From JAAYJR01 sp964563975 (GTDB lineage: Bacteria > Bacteroidota > Bacteroidia > Bacteroidales > Prolixibacteraceae): 7,443 bases of DNA. The first letter of the stretch is position 1; each line of letters begins with the position of its first letter. This document shows positions 5,884 to 7,443 of this stretch, in pieces. The notes beneath the pieces were generated by a model that saw only the letters and a program-made list of their open reading frames with translations, was not told where the DNA came from and made no database searches. The stretch is taken from positions 1 through 7,443 of the forward strand of contig CAZLZJ010000081.1 of assembly GCA_964563975.1 (NCBI GenBank), read 5' to 3'. Made by a program: the position numbers and the translations under genes.

Positions 5884-6909
5884 TTGAAAAACACTGATAA
5901 TGAGATTTTTAATTTTCTAAAAGCTCTTTTTACTGAAAAGCGGGCCAAGATTGTTATAATTACACATGAAAATCCCGATGGAGATGCCATCGGATCATCT
6001 CTGGGGCTTGCAGAAGTATTAAACAATGCCGGGCATGATATTGATGTGATTGTGCCAAATTTATATCCTGAGTTTTTGAAATGGTTTACCTCTGATGTGA
6101 AAATTTGTATTTATGATATCAACAAAAAAGAGGCACAACATATATTCAATCATGCTGATATTTTAATATGTCTGGATTTCAATACCCCTGAAAGAGCAGC
6201 AAAAATAGGCAGGCATATAAAAGAGTTTCGGGGAACTAAAATCATGATTGATCACCATCCTTATCCGGAGCAATTTTGCGATTTTATAATATCGGAGACA
6301 GAATACAGTTCAACAGCTGAGCTGGTATACCGGCTTATAGAAAAAGCCGGCCTTAGGAGTTTTATAAATTATGCTTCAGCAGAAGCTCTTTTTACAGGGA
6401 TCATGACAGATACCGGTTCGTTTAGTCACAATATCTCCAGGCCCGGACCTTTCCTGGCAGCTGCAGAGTTAATGGAGTGGGGCATAGATACTGAGAAAAT
6501 TCAATCAAAAGTATATCATAACTTTAGTATCAACAGAATGAAACTTCTTGGCTATTGCCTCAATAAAAAAATGGATGTCTTTCCGGAGTTTCGTACGGCA
6601 GTGATCAATATTTCTCAGAAAGAACTTAAAGAGTATAATTTTAAACCGGGCGATACAGAAGGATTTGTTAATTATCCTTTATCGATAAACAATATTATTT
6701 TCAGTGCTCTGTTTATAGAAAAAAAGGATGTGGTTAAAGCATCTTTCCGCTCAAAAGGGAACTTTCCTGTTAATGATTTTTCAAAAAAATATTTTGGCGG
6801 CGGAGGTCATTTAAATGCTGCCGGAGGTGAATCAACATTAACATTAGCGGAAACAGTTGAGTACTTTAAGAAACTTTTAATTGAATATAAACATCAGTTA
6901 GATTTATAA
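5884..6909 (+). CDS. DHH/DHHA1 phosphoesterase, NrnA-like
   Basis: This cytoplasmic, manganese-type phosphoesterase probably degrades short oligoribonucleotides and/or 3'-phosphoadenosine 5'-phosphate, as NrnA does; the substrate is inferred from the family. The protein has 341 residues, normal for the group. The DHH domain carries motif I THENPDGDAIGS (27-38), CLDFN (96-100), the DHH triplet (123-125) and the GIMTDTGSF segment (172-180). The DHHA1 domain ends in GGGGHLNAAGG (305-315), the substrate-binding glycine motif. The frame contains no ATG until about residue 122, well inside the DHH domain, so the start must be non-ATG. TTG at 5884 gives MKNTD and a sensible leader length, while TTG at 5875 would add three residues. 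The gene lies 12 bp before the FKBP lipoprotein gene and diverges from ndk, which also handles nucleotides. Confidence 0.9.
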   Translation: MKNTDNEIFNFLKALFTEKRAKIVIITHENPDGDAIGSSLGLAEVLNNAGHDIDVIVPNLYPEFLKWFTSDVKICIYDINKKEAQHIFNHADILICLDFNTPERAAKIGRHIKEFRGTKIMIDHHPYPEQFCDFIISETEYSSTAELVYRLIEKAGLRSFINYASAEALFTGIMTDTGSFSHNISRPGPFLAAAELMEWGIDTEKIQSKVYHNFSINRMKLLGYCLNKKMDVFPEFRTAVINISQKELKEYNFKPGDTEGFVNYPLSINNIIFSALFIEKKDVVKASFRSKGNFPVNDFSKKYFGGGGHLNAAGGESTLTLAETVEYFKKLLIEYKHQLDL

Positions 6910-6921
6910 AATTTTAATCAT

Positions 6922-7443
6922 ATGAAGTACATTGTTTCAGGAATATTTGCAACTGTATTGATGGTCTCTCTGTTTTCATGTAAAGAGAATAGTTTGGAAA
7001 AACAAAGAAAAAGAGAGTTGAATCGTCTTAATGAATTTATCGGGAGTAATTATTCTCATATTGATCCTAAACCATCAGGATTATATTATATTGAACAAAA
7101 GGAAGGTATAGGAGATTCAATCAAGATAAATGACAGGGTTCAGATTTTTTACGATCTTTATACGATTGACAGTATGTATGTTTACGGAACCGGGTCATAC
7201 GAGCCTGCTGAGTTGGTAGTTCTTCATCCGGGGCAGCTAAGTTATTCGGCTGATTATGTGACTGAAATGAAAGGGCTTCATGAAGCTCTTACATATATGA
7301 AAAAAGGAACCAAAGCATCCCTTGTTTTGCCGTCACAGCTTGCGTTCGGACAATATGGCGGTTATTATGGAATAGGAGGATTTAAGACCCTGCTTATGGA
7401 ATTGGAAGTTTATAAAGTCTTCCCATCCTCTGAAAAACAATAA
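6922..7443 (+). CDS. FKBP-type peptidyl-prolyl isomerase-like lipoprotein
   Basis: This predicted lipoprotein of 173 residues has a signal peptide at 1-19 and lipobox LFSC with Cys20 as the lipidation site. A charged helical linker (about 24-42) leads into an FKBP-fold domain (about 52-167). Recognisable FKBP parts are the VQIFYDLYTID strand (73-83), GLHEALTYMKKGTKASLVLPSQLAFGQYGG (118-147, matching the usual GL..M..G.K..L.IP..LAYG pattern) and the final LLMELEVYKV strand (157-166). The FDSS and VIPGW elements of active FKBPs are not preserved, so isomerase activity is doubtful. Position after the DHH gene and size resemble flavobacterial GldI, a gliding-associated FKBP lipoprotein, and Bacteroides DUF4827 proteins. 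I cannot decide between them, so no symbol is given. The window ends on the stop codon, so nothing downstream is visible. Confidence 0.8.
   Translation: MKYIVSGIFATVLMVSLFSCKENSLEKQRKRELNRLNEFIGSNYSHIDPKPSGLYYIEQKEGIGDSIKINDRVQIFYDLYTIDSMYVYGTGSYEPAELVVLHPGQLSYSADYVTEMKGLHEALTYMKKGTKASLVLPSQLAFGQYGGYYGIGGFKTLLMELEVYKVFPSSEKQ

Noticed and set aside
1..7443. A novel defence, mobile or biosynthetic system in this window
   Set aside because: Every gene belongs to a recognisable housekeeping family or a common envelope protein type. Composition looks uniform, and no transposase, integrase, toxin, direct-repeat array or attachment site is seen.

Overview
The window is ordinary core chromosome of a member of the Bacteroidota, most likely a Bacteroidales- or Cytophagales-type organism. 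Four things point there: the long YidC with a Bacteroidota-style N-terminus, the low GC content, the absence of Shine-Dalgarno sequences, and several matches to the Bacteroidota promoter consensus (TTTG, then 18-21 bp, then TAnnTTTG). The gene order ribH / TPR protein / recF / DUF721 / ndk / DHH phosphoesterase / FKBP lipoprotein is, from memory, also one seen in this phylum. I see no mobile element, tRNA, rRNA or CRISPR array.

Left part (1-2589, plus strand): a 129-bp AT-rich leader with a plausible promoter, then yidC (membrane protein insertase), then after 141 bp a small secreted Spy/CpxP-like protein with two LTxxQ-type motifs. Middle (2581-3771, minus strand): a TPR membrane protein followed after 3 bp by ribH (lumazine synthase). 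The ribH 3' end overlaps the Spy-like gene tail to tail by 9 bp.

A 169-bp divergent region (3772-3940) separates the TPR-ribH pair from recF on the plus strand. It carries a perfect TAnnTTTG box for each direction. recF overlaps the following DUF721/DciA-like gene by 4 bp (ATGA), forming a replication/repair pair. The DciA-like gene runs into a 100-N assembly gap (5289-5388). On the far side is the convergent ndk gene, which lacks its 3' end for the same reason.

Right part: the ndk start region holds a perfect 15-bp inverted repeat overlapping its start codon. Just beyond it a strong promoter match drives a NrnA-like DHH phosphoesterase, which must use a TTG start, and 12 bp later an FKBP-like lipoprotein gene whose stop codon is the last codon of the window.

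Functionally the genes are housekeeping: envelope protein insertion and folding (YidC, Spy-like, TPR, FKBP lipoprotein), riboflavin synthesis (RibH), DNA replication/repair (RecF, DciA-like) and nucleotide recycling (Ndk, NrnA-like). No stretch longer than 300 bp lacks a gene. I found no convincing new system. The most noteworthy non-coding signal is the ndk inverted repeat.
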